In this document: positions 45,636-57,090 of the stretch, in pieces
How positions within the stretch are numbered: position 1 is the stretch's first letter
Layout: each line of letters starts with the position of its first letter
Source: Datnioides undecimradiatus
Taxonomy: Eukaryota; Chordata; Actinopteri; Lobotiformes; Datnioididae
Direction: 5' to 3'
Length of the DNA: 64,000 bases
Assembly: GCA_008933995.1 (NCBI GenBank)
Contig: WARS01000043.1
Location: forward strand, 6,172,477-6,236,476
Notes under the pieces: model-generated
Told to the model about the DNA's origin: nothing
Databases searched by the model: none
The model's input: the letters and a program-made list of their open reading frames with translations, nothing else
Made by a program: the position numbers and the translations under genes

Positions 45636-47199
45636 ATCCCCAAAAACATTTGGGTGATCAGAGGTCAAAGGTCACAGTGACATCACTCTTTTTTGGCCTA
45701 ATTATCACAAAACTACTTTTCAGAAAAATGTTCAAAAGCATAAAATGAGGCGATGTAATATTTTATATTATTAGTCAGACAAACATTGGATGCTGGTTGC
45801 ATCTGCACCTTGACCGGCTGGTGGGGTAAATAACCACAGAGGGGTAATTCTAGTTTCAATCTACCCTCCTCTGCTGTGCTGCACTGGTCTGTTCCTCCTT
45901 TTCCCAGATTTTACTGTTTACTCTCACTGTATTGTTGTTGTATTAAACACGTAATGTTGCAGTTTTGCACTTTTACTGTTTAAATCAATCAGAAGTTTTA
46001 AAGTTAAAAATCTCTGAAGTGCAGCGGCAACTTCCCAGAATGTACCTTGTTACGATAACCTGGAAGTGAGCAGGGCTTCGGCTCTTTACGGCTTCATAAA
46101 CCTGATTGCTCAGCTATATTAAAAACATAAATACAAAGGCGTTTTAGTCTGTTTAACTGCACTGAAAGTGTATTAAAATCAATGCGCCACATTATATCAA
46201 ATCAATCCTTGAATCCTGTTAATCACAGTATTGATTTGCACCTGCAGGAAGGAGCCGTCGGATCGTTTAGAGGAAGCTCCTTCATGTTTCCCTGAGCTCA
46301 CCTCTGCATGTTCATCAGCTCCACTTCACACCGTCAGACTTTAACTAGCAGATCTATGAATCATAGTCAATAATTTATTCTTTTCTTGCAGTTTTACAAT
46401 GTTTCATTAATATTTTATGGCGATCATAAAGACACACACACTTTCATATGATTTTATTTGTATTCATACCCTTCATTACCTTCTCTCTCCTTCCCCCCAC
46501 TGTTTGCTCTGTAATCTGTTCTCCTCCTCCTCACTGCTGCTGTTAACAAACCAATTTCCCCTCTGGGTTCAATAAAAACAAAACTGCCAGAAACAGGTAG
46601 GAAAAGGAAAAAAAAAAAAAAAAAAGCAGATTCAGATTCAAGTCGAGTCTGATAGGAACACAAACTATCAGGATTTACATCTCAAATATATTTCCATACA
46701 TACACAGGCCCATTGGAAAACAGATCATGTCCCAAAGTCAAACAGGAAGGAGCACTGAAGCTGCTGCAGGAGCTGAACAACATCCCTGAGTGTTTGCATG
46801 AGCCAAAACACCCAAAAAACACTAAAAATCAAGTCTGAGCTGCAGTCCTGGCGTGAAATTAACTGAAGGTGGACCTGCATCATTCTCCCAGTTTACTGCT
46901 GCAGTTTAACACCGTCAGCAGATTCTACAACCTCTGCAGCTCCACAGCTCAACTCCAGGGATCAGATTAGTAAATATTAGCAGGTTAACACTTTAACTTT
47001 GCAGAGAGTCAGTGAGGGGAGCTGTGGTGCAGCTGTAATTCACTTGTTTCCAACCTTTAACGCTTCAATCCAGGCTGTAATTTGACGATGCATGACACAA
47101 AAAGATGTTTTTCAGGGGTTTTAAATGTGTGACAGTGGCGAGTTCATTTGTTGGAGCCGCAGCAGGCTCAGGTTGTAGTTTGAGCCTTTATCTGCCTGA
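45636..47199. other. Noncoding DNA with DR1 site and poly-A tract
   Basis: AGGTCAAAGGTCA (45662-45674) is a perfect DR1 nuclear-receptor element. A run of about 20 A lies at 46606-46625, with no recognisable retrogene or SINE before it. The rest is AT-rich and featureless. Confidence 0.55.
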
Positions 47200-47635
47200 T
47201 GTGATCACCTGCTGAGGAGCAGTTCATCTGAAGTTTGTCAGTCAGGATTTAGAATAAACCACAGTACAGAAACAGCATTGGTTAAGGTTAGCAACGGCCT
47301 CCTGTTAGCTTCAGACGAGGGCCTCATCTCTGTACTTGTCCTGCATCTGACCATAGAGTCACTCTGGATGGCTCTACCCTGGCCTCCAGTTCAACCCTGA
47401 GGAACCTGGGAGTCATATTTGACCAGGACATGTCCTTTCAGTCTCACATTAGTCAGGTTTGCTTGTGGTTCCCAGAATCTCCAAAAGTAGAATGGGAGGC
47501 TGAGCCTTTAGCTCTCAGGCTCCTCTCCTGTGGAACCAGCTGCCGGCAGGAACTGTTGGGTATCGGTCTACACCACTCCGACAGTTTTATCACCAGTCTT
47601 TGACTCATCCCTGAGATCTCCAGAACACCGGACAC
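47200..47635 (+). mobile_element. Rex1-type LINE fragment, internally deleted
   Basis: Translation gives [20 protein letters not shown] then [15 protein letters not shown], the first conserved blocks of a Rex1/Babar-type reverse transcriptase. It jumps at about 47340 to [20 protein letters not shown] from a much later block, and at about 47455 to VPRISKSRMGG and QAPLLWNQLPA near the protein's end. At least two internal deletions and an in-frame stop (TGA after GRMGG-like text near 47503) make it dead. An L2-type element follows at once, and what looks like the Rex1 3' tail reappears at 49096. Only a few hundred bases of a roughly 3-kb family remain. Confidence 0.7.
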
Positions 47636-49095
47636 TACGCACTCTACGCGGCCGGGGGGAAGTGCTCGCAGGTGGGGGAAGCACAGAGGGCTAAGAGCTA
47701 AGCTAAAGCTAACACTGCACCAGCTCTCCTTACCCAGCATTTTCCTCGCTAATGTGCGGTCTTTGGTGAACAAAATGGACGACATACGACTTCACATCAC
47801 CGACAGTAACAGACTTATGGACTGCAACATCATGATTGTCACGTAAACATGGTTAAACGGCAGTGTACCCAACAAGGCTATCGCACTAGCCGGACGCTAC
47901 ACACACTGGGCAGACAGAACAGCAGACGACTCCGGTAAGACCAGAGGCGGAGGACTGTGCCTTTATATTAACAAAGCTTGGTGTACGGACTCGCATCGTC
48001 AGGAGACATTGCTCAGCTAACCTTGAATTTCTCATGGTTAGGTGCAGACCTTTTTATCTGCCCAGGGAGTTCACTTCCACCATTGTAACTGCAGCCTATA
48101 GCCCACTGGATGCTAATGCCAAGCTGGCCATGAAAGAGCTGTATACAGCCATTAGCAAACAACAGACTGCTCACCCGGAGGCTGTATTTATAGCTGCAGG
48201 TGATTTTTAAAATCACTCAAACCCAGAGTCCACCTGGCCACATGGTGCGCTGACAACAACCTGCTCCTTACCACCACCAAGACAAGGCAGCTCATTGTGG
48301 ACTTCAGCTTCAAGTTCCTGGGGATCCACATCTCGGAGGACCTGTCCTGGATCACCAACACCTCCGGCCTGATCAAGAAGGCTCACCAGCGCCTCTTTTT
48401 CCTGAGGACATTGAGGAAACACCACCTGTCCTCAGCCATCATGGTGAACATCTACTGCTGTGCGATAGAGTGCATCCTGACCAACTGTGTCAGTCCGGTA
48501 TGGGAACTGCACTGTCTCAGAGCGCAGGGAACTGCAGCGGGTGGTGAAAGCTACCCAACGCGTCACAGGGACTCCTCTTCCAGCCATCGAGGACGTCCAG
48601 AGGAAGCGCTGTCTGCGTGGAGCTCGCAGCATCCTGAAGGACTCCTCCCACCCCGCCCATAGACTGTTTGCCCTCTGGCCCTCAGGCAGGCACCCCAGGA
48701 GCCTCCAGTCGAAGACCAACAGACTGAGGAACTGAACTCTGCCCCACTCTGACCCCCTTGCCCCCTCCACACCACTACACCAGCCCCCCCCCCCCATCTT
48801 CCCCCTGGTTAAAGACTGAACTACCACTCTTGCACTACTGGACTCACTGGACTGAGCACTATGTACTGACTATTTACACTAGATCCATCTCACTTAGTCG
48901 TTAACTTACTTAGGTAGTTTCTGCATCTTAGGCAGTATTCAATGTTCATCTCACGAGTGATCTGTAAATATAACATTTGTAAATTATGTTCATAGTTTCC
49001 GCCTACACTAGATATACATTTAGTTGCACACATCCATCTGTTTAGTCTATAGCTGGGTGTAATTAACAGTAATGAGTGTGGTCTGTACCGCTCTG
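47636..49095 (+). mobile_element. L2-type LINE, internally deleted, inserted in Rex1
   Basis: The 5' part encodes an endonuclease: FLANVRSLVNKMDDIRLHI, a TWLNG block, IALAGRYTHWADRTADDSGK, GGGLCLYINKAWCTDS, then a frameshift and ELYTAISKQQTAHPEAVFIA ending GDF. The sequence then jumps at about 48210-48230 to the late reverse-transcriptase text CADNNLLLTTTKTRQLIVDF. That is fused directly to SFKFLGIHISEDLSW, implying a second loss of about 30 codons. The C-terminal region continues to RSILKDSSHPAHRLFALWPSG and stops near 48735, with a frameshift near 48490. A TAA (47844-47846) replaces the expected catalytic Glu of the TETWL motif. The 3' UTR extends to about 49090. Assignment to L2 rests on motif resemblance. 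Confidence 0.75.
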
Positions 49096-49158
49096 ATTGT
49101 AAAGTGCCCAGGATGACTTTGGTTATGAATTGGTGCTGTATAAATACAATTGAATTGA
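49096..49158 (+). mobile_element. Probable Rex1 3' tail
   Basis: GATTGTAAAGTGCCCAGGAT, GACTTTGGTTATGAATTGGT and GCTGTATAAATACAATTGAA closely follow the tail I remember for Rex1-type elements of fish (GTAAAGTGCCTTGAGATGAC and ATATAAATAAAATTGAATTG). If right, it is the other half of the Rex1 copy that starts at 47200, so L2 landed within Rex1. Alternatively it could belong to the L2 3' UTR. Confidence 0.55.
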
Positions 49159-49310
49159 TGTTGCACTTTGTGCTGCAGCTCGTCTAAACTCAGACCAGAA
49201 ATAAGCTAGAACTGCTAAAAGATGTTAAATGCTCTGCAGAGTTCAGAGACACACTGCTGCGAGCCTACACGCCGACAGTTTAGCTTTAAAGCTGCTTCAG
49301 GTTGAATCAC
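49159..49310. other. Noncoding DNA
   Basis: Short interval between the LINE nest and the next repeat; nothing recognised. Confidence 0.4.
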
Positions 49311-49690
49311 ACGTGCATGTAGCTCCTGGGTCTGAAAGGTGACCGTGCTGCTTTCAACCTGCATTTCTATGCAGTGGCCATCAGGGGGCGACTGCACCGG
49401 TCTCAAAGGTTGAGAATGACAATTTCACTTGATTTTAATGTTTTTATGGTCTCAGTCGCTAGTTTCAACTCATCTTTAATGCAGCACAGTGTTTTTTCTG
49501 TAAATTAAGGCCCCAGGTTAGAGTCAGACACTCGTATGTGAGAGTCAGCCAGGAAACTATCGTCCGCACTTTGAGAGAATATCGTAAAAACCAAGAAGGC
49601 GACTGCAAAATGCAAAGTTTAGCAGTGGTTATTCAGCTCGGTGCGTGAGGTCGGGCGGTTTCAGCCACTTCAAGACGTTTGATGGGACAC
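49311..49690 (+). mobile_element. Second dispersed fish repeat (nonautonomous)
   Basis: TCTATGCAGTGGCCATCAGG, GGTCTCAGTCGCTAGTTTCA and CCAAGAAGGCGACTGCAAAA come in the order I remember for another repeat widespread in percomorph introns. It is diverged, has no coding capacity and carries a CTCF-like word GGCCATCAGGGGGCGAC (49376-49392). Ends are approximate and the family name is not known to me. Confidence 0.5.
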
Positions 49691-49833
49691 TACAGAGAAA
49701 AGTTGATGTCAGCATTTTTTTTTTTAAAGCTGTGTTTTTAACTGAAGTCTAATCCTGAACCTGAAAAACAGCAGCTCTCAACCAGAAAGTGAAGAGCAGA
49801 CAAAATGTCTGCTGCTCTGAGACTCTAATTGGT
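49691..49833. other. Noncoding DNA
   Basis: Contains a T run at 49716-49724; otherwise nothing recognised. Confidence 0.4.

Positions 49834-49878
<45 letters not shown>
49834..49878 (+). repeat. (CA)n microsatellite
   Basis: Twenty-two uninterrupted CA units. Confidence 0.97.
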
Positions 49879-49880
<2 letters not shown>

Positions 49881-51929
49881 CCTGCCTGACCCGGAGCGCT
49901 CTCTTGTTTCCTATTAGTTTTAATTGACTCCGTCTCCCTTCATGTGTCGACCCTCCTCCTTCCTGCCCCCCCCACCCTTCCTCCATGACAGCGGCTGTCT
50001 GCAGATCACCGCGGTGACGTCTTCAGCAGCGTCCGTCAGAGGCCACAGGGAGCGGCGGCGGCAGTAAGTTGGGAGTTTGGCGAGGTGGATGGGAAGGTGA
50101 CTCGTCAGGCTGAGCCGCCCGTCGTGTCCGGCGGCTGTCAGGACGCCTGACCTCCCCCTGCTCTCGACATGACAGAGAGGATGGCTGAGTGTCAGCTTAA
50201 CTGCTCCGCCTGTCATGTCTGTCACGCCAGGCGATACAGGAAGTCATGTTTTCAGAGCAGCTGAAGCATTATTTATTTTTTTCATCTGTAGGAGAGAGAG
50301 GAGGTGAAGGACGTCCCGTTTCATCCCTGATTCAAACTTTTTTCCTTCCATACGGCGCCGCAGACCCGAGAGCAGCTCGCTGTCACTGCTGCGACGCTTC
50401 CTGGCAGGTTCCTCTGCAGCTCGTAAAGGTTTTATAGGCGGGAGATGAGTTTTGACAGAACGCAGAAACCCCAAAAGCATATTCAGCTTTTTATTGGTTC
50501 CTCAAACGTTCAGAACAGTTCAGCTTCATTCATCTGCAGTCACAGCGCAGAAACTCAGAGCGCCTGAAACCAAACTCAGGCCGAAGGTTCGCCAACGACC
50601 CCACGATCCATTAACCTGCAGGTGCCATGTTGCCTTCAAGTGCTCACTGTTTCCCCCTTTTACACCAGATTCAGAGCATGTATGGAAGTTTTTACGCTTA
50701 AAACAGGCGATGGACTCGTGTCTTATTGTTCAACAGTGTTCGACTTCCTGTGTTACAGCAGACAGTAGCACGCCAACATGGCCGCCCTGCCGGCGCTGCA
50801 TCCTGCAGGACAGGAAGTCCAGACTCAGCCGTTGTTCTCACAGACTGTAAACAGCAGTGATGCTCCTGGTTAATCAGCCGTTTACACGCCAACGTCTACC
50901 CGGGTGTTTGTGTTTACATCACTGCTGATTGGCGCTTGGACTGCTGCAGAGTCATGTGACTTGGGTTTGAACCCTGATTGGACACATTCACAGTAAGGAT
51001 GCTTGCGGGACGTTTGAGTAAAACCGCCCGTTTTAAAGCAACCTGGACCTCGTCGGCTTGTCCCGTGTTCAGTTTGCCTCTGACGTCAGATCAACATGCA
51101 GACCGCAGCGCGTGGATCGGACTCAGAGCCATTTGAACCAACCGTCTGTTAGTTCTGCCCCTGAAACAGATGCACTGTGTGTTTTCAGATGGTGAAAACA
51201 TAAAAAGTAAAAGCCGACTGCAGCAGGAAGTATAACTGCACAGTCAAGATGCAGATCTTCTGTTGAAGTTAATGACGTTTCCACAGACAAGCTGCCGCGT
51301 GGTGACTCCGGGGCCGTGCAGCAGCCTCCTGCTCGCCTGGTTGGTGATGCTGAAGAAGCTTTCACCCTGACGGCTTCTTATTGTGTTGATGCAAAAACAA
51401 GTCATGTGAAACCTTCATTTAGTGATGTTTGAGCTTATTTTGAATGCACCGTTTTAATATTCAGCTGCTGGAATGAGAAACCCACAGAAGCTTCATCTGT
51501 GCAGCTTCGTCCCTCCTGCTCTGACGGTTTCCACTGAAATGAAGTGCTTCAGTCTGAGTGCAGGTGTGAAACAGTCTTTCCTCAGGTTGGAGTGGACTGT
51601 TTACACGTTGTGTCACTGAAATCAAACCTAAATAAACAGGAAGCCGTGTTCAGCCGCGTACGTGCATGCTCCGTCCTCATCACTCCTGATTTCTTGTCAG
51701 GCTTTGTGCGTCCAGGTGAGACTCATTCAGCATCGATAAGAGCTGTGACTTCCATCCCTCCATTTGTTTCCATTTGTTTCCCTGCAGCACTTCAGGGGTG
51801 CGCCACATTCTTTGGCTCTCAGCAATGCAGAGCGAGTCCTCCTTCCTTTATTATGCGTAATGGAGTTTTAATGACGCTATTGGTGAGGTTGGAGAAGAGC
51901 AGAATTAAGTGCACACCTGAGGTGTATTG
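49879..51929. other. Long plain noncoding interval
   Basis: Several frames of 100-132 codons lack domains. GTTTCCATTTGTTTCCATTTG-like short duplications occur near 51768-51782. No element is recognised. Confidence 0.5.
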
Positions 51930-52130
51930 AGTGCTGGTTTACATAATGTATACCAAGGAGGTTTTAACTTCTTAATGAAGAAACATTCATTCATACTGGT
52001 GGCGTAGTAAAAGCTCGCATTAGAAAGTCAATTTTCACCGCAGTTCTGAAACATTAGCAGGAAACTGAAGGAGTCAACGCCACGGCGAGACGCCCGTGTT
52101 TTCTACCCCGCGGGGAAAATAAGAGATCGG
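51930..52130. promoter_or_regulatory. Weak candidate conserved noncoding element
   Basis: GTTTACATAATGTATACC, TTAACTTCTTAATGAAG and AAGTCAATTTTCACC form an AT-rich patch without repeats. Weak evidence only. Confidence 0.28.
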
Positions 52131-52559
52131 CAGAAAGGAAACAGTTTCCAACAAATCATCACAGCTTCTGTCCAACGACTCGACTCAATCTCCATCTTTA
52201 CAACTCGTTTAGAAGATCGACCGCTGCAATCTGATTTTCCTGAAACGACAAAGCTTAAAGGGGCTTTGATGACAGCCTCTCTGGCCCGTTGTGCTTTATG
52301 TACTAAAGAAAACACAAATGCAGCCTTAAAACACCCGACACAATCATTTTCAATGCATCCACCATGAACCTGCTGCAGGGGACGAACACGTCTTCCCTTT
52401 GCATCGATGCAGCATCGGTTTCTCCTGCAGCGTCACACGCTCCCTGTAACACGCTGTAGTTTGCTGCAGGTTCATTCAAACTGAACAAACTCGGCCTGAA
52501 CTCTTCAGTTTCGGCGGCTCCGCTCATCACTCAGTGTCCGTGTGGAGGGCAGGTCAACA
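52131..52559. other. Unremarkable noncoding DNA
   Basis: Nothing recognised. Confidence 0.45.
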
Positions 52560-52840
52560 GCAGCATCAGTCAGCTTCCCAACTTCATCCAGGTTTTCATC
52601 ACCCGGCCGTCTTTGACTCCTCCGCCTCCCAGACGGTGTCGTTTCTGTCCTAAACAGATTTAATCACCAGCCCTAATTCTCATATTTAAACCACTCATAA
52701 TGTTTAAACAGCCTTATAATCACATTAATGTCTCAGTTTTCTCTGATGAGCTGTTGAAGGGTCTTTGGCGGATTATAAGGTTTATTCTTTGGAAGCACGG
52801 CTGCTTTATTTTAATGTTCTGTTTGTATTTTCATGTTTTA
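52560..52840. promoter_or_regulatory. Candidate conserved noncoding element
   Basis: CAGATTTAATCACCAGCCC, CCCTAATTCTCATATTT, CACTCATAATGTTTAAAC, CTTATAATCACATTAATG and CGGATTATAAGGTTTATTC give a run of homeodomain-type cores in about 150 bp. No coding potential is seen. Confidence 0.42.
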
Positions 52841-54585
52841 TTGTGACAGCGGCCGACAGAACACCTTTACTGTCGTCAAATCCAGTGAAACCACACTGGA
52901 GTTTAACAAGCGGATTCATCCGCCGGCTAAAATAGTCCCCAGCATGCACCGTCTCTACAGCGAGCTGCAGTTTAACCACTGCACCCTTTAAAGGGATTCA
53001 GCTGGGTTTCGATGCAGGTTCTCAGTTCGGTCTCACAGCTGAGAGCCACAGACAGGTTCAGGAGGTGAGACGGTGCAGAGAGACAGACTGACGGCTTTAA
53101 AATGCAAAGTGCTGCCTTTCAGGAGGAGATTCCTGGGATGAGACTGATTTTTCAGTTAAAACCGTCACAGCAAAGCACAAACAGGATGAGCTCAGGTGAT
53201 GCAGCTGCAGCAGATCCTCCCCACCCCCCAATGCAAAAACCTGCCAGAGCCCAGACTGTGTGTTTAAATCCTGACCAGACCTTCCCATCAGCAGCAGCGC
53301 GCGGGCTGAATCAACACAAGATCAAACTCAGGTTGGTCTTAACGTCATTACTCCTCTCAGCTAATGCTTTGCTATTAGTACTGTAATGACTGTGAGTATG
53401 AAAAGTGCAATTAATGTGCAAACGTTGAGCAGAAGCACTGAAAATAACAACCAAACTGCTCCGACTTCCCCTTCAGGGTCACTTCACATGGTGCAGCTGT
53501 GTCACGGTGCAGCCACACCTGTCCTCCATCAGGACCCTGACTCCATGGGAGAAACAGAGCAAAAAACACAATGAGAAGAGGAAACTAAATAAATACAGTC
53601 AGCAGAAATAAGTTCAGGAGTAATAAACGTTTCTGCCAGTAAATAAACATAAAAACATCATTTTTCACAGAAAGACGAGTTTATCAAAGAAACAGTTTAA
53701 GGAAAAGTGAAACTTTAAAAACAGGAAATCAGTTGAAATGTGTCCCAGCAAAAAGAAAAACCGCACATTGACCTGAATCCGGGTGGGTTCATAAAGTTTG
53801 TGCAGAATAAAACGTTTCATAAGCTGCGACTGAAGGTTAAACAGGAAACTGGACGACCAGGGAGATGGACTTTCCACAGGGTCACACAGACAGGAACAAG
53901 GACAACAAGATCAACAAGGACAACAAGAGTAAACAAACAGTTAACTTTTCTATGCAGAGACGTGTCTTTTTCAAACGTTAGCTCACATGCTAGCATGTTA
54001 GCATGCTAACAAATTTATGTTTAAAAGGTCAAAAATGAACTTTTAAAGCCGGCTCATATTAAAATGCAGGTTGACAAGAGAACCATGTGGTCTGCACCCA
54101 GAGCTTCATCAAAACGTGTCGTCTGATGGACTCAGATCTGACTCAATACTCTGCACTTCCTGTTTGTCACCTCTGACACAGTTTGTGTCCAGGCCGTTAA
54201 AACTAAAGCGCTTTCCTCCTGTTGAGCAAAAAGTCACAGAACAGGCCTTTTTCACTGGGTTTGAACTGTTTTCTGCATCAAACTGGAGAAATTCCCACAG
54301 TGCTTTGCATCGTCCTGCAGCACAGCCGAGCTTGATGCACGGACGTCTGCAGGTGTGTTTCACCTGACGAGACTTTGACAGGATTCACATTATCACTGCC
54401 GTCGTTAAAGAATCAGTGATTCTAACAGTACAGATCATGTTTTGTCTTTGCAGAGATTTAAATGACATGAATTCATTTATTCAGTTTACTGTTTATTTAG
54501 GTTTTAAATGTCAGTTTTGCTCCAAAGCATCATTTTGATTTGAGGTTTTGCACAAAAAGTCCCTTTAAACTAGCGGCCAAAGCCT
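52841..54585. other. Long plain noncoding interval
   Basis: A GCTAGCATGTTAGCATGCTA cluster lies at 53989-54008. A GGACAACAAG repeat occurs near 53899-53930. No gene is recognised; frames are under 100 codons. Confidence 0.5.
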
Positions 54586-55215
54586 CCCACAGCGAGCCAC
54601 AGAGTGTGTGCTACAGTAGTAACCGTGTATAAACTGGGACGCAGCGGGCGGATAATGCCTGAAATGTGGATTTTTGGCAGTGAGGAGTTTGTTTATCGCA
54701 GAATAAAAAGTTCAGCGTTGGAAGGACGAACCTCAGCGTGATTGATGAAACATCAAGGGGACGAATCCGTCACCGTTATCATTACCAACACATCAGCTCG
54801 ACTTTGAACACAACACGGCGCAACCTGCCAAGGAGAAATGCTAATTATACTAATTACAAAACATAGATGTTATCCTGCGTGTGATGTGAACCACAAATGG
54901 ACGTGGATGGAGGTGCCGCTCTGGCATCGATAATTGCATGTTACCATTTTACAGCAGATGAGTGCATTAGATGGAGAACTCTTTGAAGCTGTGCGGCTGT
55001 TTTGCGGCGCCGGGGTCTCATCCATAAAACCCATTAGCTTCTGTGTGATAGTGGACCGAGAGCGCGCGCTAAAATCAGCCGCCGCTCGCTGGCGTTGACC
55101 CTGAATGCAGCCTGAGAGCGTCCGGGGCTGCAGATGAGGGCTGCTGCTGAGCAGTAATTACATGACAACCTTTAAATAACTGCAGCCTATAGCTGCCATT
55201 TGATAATGTGTCTGT
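54586..55215. promoter_or_regulatory. Strong candidate conserved noncoding element (long)
   Basis: This is the longest enhancer-like block. It has GTTTATCGCAGAATAAAAAG (54690), GTGATTGATGAAACATC, CGTTATCATTACCAAC, a doubled homeodomain site CTAATTATACTAATTAC (54841-54857) and CATCGATAATTGCATG (54925). CCCATTAGCTTC (55030), GCAGTAATTACATGAC and TTTGATAATGTGTC follow. No simple repeat interrupts 600 bp, unlike the flanks. Function is inferred. Confidence 0.55.
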
Positions 55216-55227
55216 GCTGCCACGAGC

Positions 55228-55248
55228 GTGTGTGTGTGTGTGTGTGTG
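55228..55248 (+). repeat. (GT)n microsatellite
   Basis: About ten GT units. Confidence 0.93.
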
Positions 55249-57090
55249 GCTGGAGCAGCGGCGAGTCATCATGGCGCTTTGGCAGGAAAAAGATGCACCA
55301 TTAAAGCTGGAGAGAGTGCTTCATGTCATGCCGCTGGACCGGCACTGTGTTTCTACCAGTTTGGTGATTTTCCTGATTTGGGATCAGCTGTAGAGAACAA
55401 GCTCGGCACGGCCTCGTTGTGAGGGAACGTGTTTGACTGTTGTTCCTTGGATGCAGGGTGTGCTCAGCTGAGGTCAGACTCTGCAGCAGGAACGTTTCAC
55501 TGCGTCGTCCACGTCAGGCCCAACTCTCATCACTTCACACAACACGCAACGTGTCTCTAAGAAGCTTTGGTTTCCTGCGAAGGTTCCTGAGTTCCTGCAG
55601 GAGCAAAGGGTTAATGTGAGACAGGGGCCGTTCAGCCAGGTGTCGAGCCTCAGGAAGTGTGTGTGTGTGTGTGTGTGGGTGTGTGTGTGTGGGTGTGTGT
55701 GTGTTCCTGGAAATATCGTGTTGCATTCAGTAATTGATGGTGTTGCACCACGAGACGCAGGCCTACATTTCCCATGATGCATCTCTTTTGTTTCTCACCT
55801 GATGGACACTCGCATCATTAAACACAAACACGCCAAGCGGACGGAGACGAGCAGTGTTTTCACAGATGAAGGTAAACGATGAGGGTGTGACATCATCAGA
55901 GCGGGCTCTGCTGATTGGCTTGTCTTTAATTTCACCTTTTCACCGTTTAGTCACTCCTGATCAAACGGTATTGATTAGTTACTCATTACTTAATTAAGAA
56001 GAGAATCGGGGCGACTCGTTAATAATACAGATAATTAATGACAGTGATTAATCACTTCCACTCAGCATTATGGATCAATACCTGATGGATTCACAGATAA
56101 CATAAACTCATTGATCCCTAATGATTGATAACTGTCATTCACTCGACAGCTTTAGTTACTTTAAACTTTTCTCTTTGAGCCACGTTTTATCTACTTTGTT
56201 TGAGCTGAAATCAACTTCCTGTAAAACATGGCGTCCTCTCTCTTCAGCTGAAGATCCTCTGGGGTCAGTCTGAAAACGCGGCGTCACTGATCTGAAAACA
56301 GGTTGTTTCTGTTTGTCTGATTGGTCTGTGGACAGATGCGGCGCCGACAGGACGCAAACACGTGACGATCTTATTAAATGTGATGCAGATGAAACTGCAG
56401 CAGGTGTAAAATCACTGAATGAGTCACTTTCAAGTGATTTGTGAGTTTGAATGTTTTAAAGCTCCATCAGAGACGCGGCGACAATGAGATCGCCCTCATC
56501 ACGTCTGTTACTGTCGGTGATGGAGTCGTTCCTCCTGCAGATTAGGATCAATCGGACCGATCGATGGCGGTGACGACGAACTGATACGTTTTTATGTTTC
56601 ACTTTAAACGAGCTCGACGTGTTGATGCAGGAGCAACGCCGCGCTGACGTGAAGTGGAGGCCGAGGTCGGACTTAAACCGAGCTGCAGCATCAGAGCGAC
56701 GTGAGGACGCGAGTCCAGGAGGAGACTCATCGCTGTCGTCTAACTGATTAAACTGCAGGTTCGTTAAATTATACGTGTTTAATTCAAATCAATCAGTGAT
56801 CGATCGTGATAGTCCCCAATCTCTGCCGTTACAGTTTGTTGTTTTAAAGCTGCAACAACGCTGTCGTCATGTGACCACGCCTGGACGTGATCTGAACCAG
56901 GATCAGACTAATAACCGGGGACCCTGACGTGTCACGGCTGCAGAGTCAAGCAGGAACCGTGACCTCGTCCCCGACGAGCCGGATCCCTCTGCAGGATTGA
57001 GCTTCTTAGCTGTGATTGGTGGTTTGGACAACGACAACACACGCCCGTTGTCATCCCCGCCGCTGATCAATGCCGCAATCCTGCACCGTG
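55249..57090. other. Noncoding DNA with GT repeat and ZNF143-like site
   Basis: A GT/GGGT repeat lies at 55657-55704. CCTACATTTCCCATGATGCA (55762-55781) is a good ZNF143/STAF match. An AT-rich patch at 55965-56110 includes TACTTAATTAAGAAG and the 11-mer AATCACTTCCA (56050-56060). GACAGCTTTAGTTACTTTA (56147-56165) recalls a fish hAT MITE. No gene is recognised. Confidence 0.5.

Noticed and set aside
46606-46625. Poly-A as a retrogene or SINE tail
   Set aside because: No recognisable retrocopy precedes it and no target-site duplication is evident.
49096-49158. Tail assigned to L2 instead of Rex1
   Set aside because: It fits my memory of the Rex1 tail better, but the alternative is kept open in the feature entry.
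56146-56175. Internal hAT MITE fragment (GACAGCTTTAGTTACTTTA)
   Set aside because: A single 19-base resemblance without ends is not enough.
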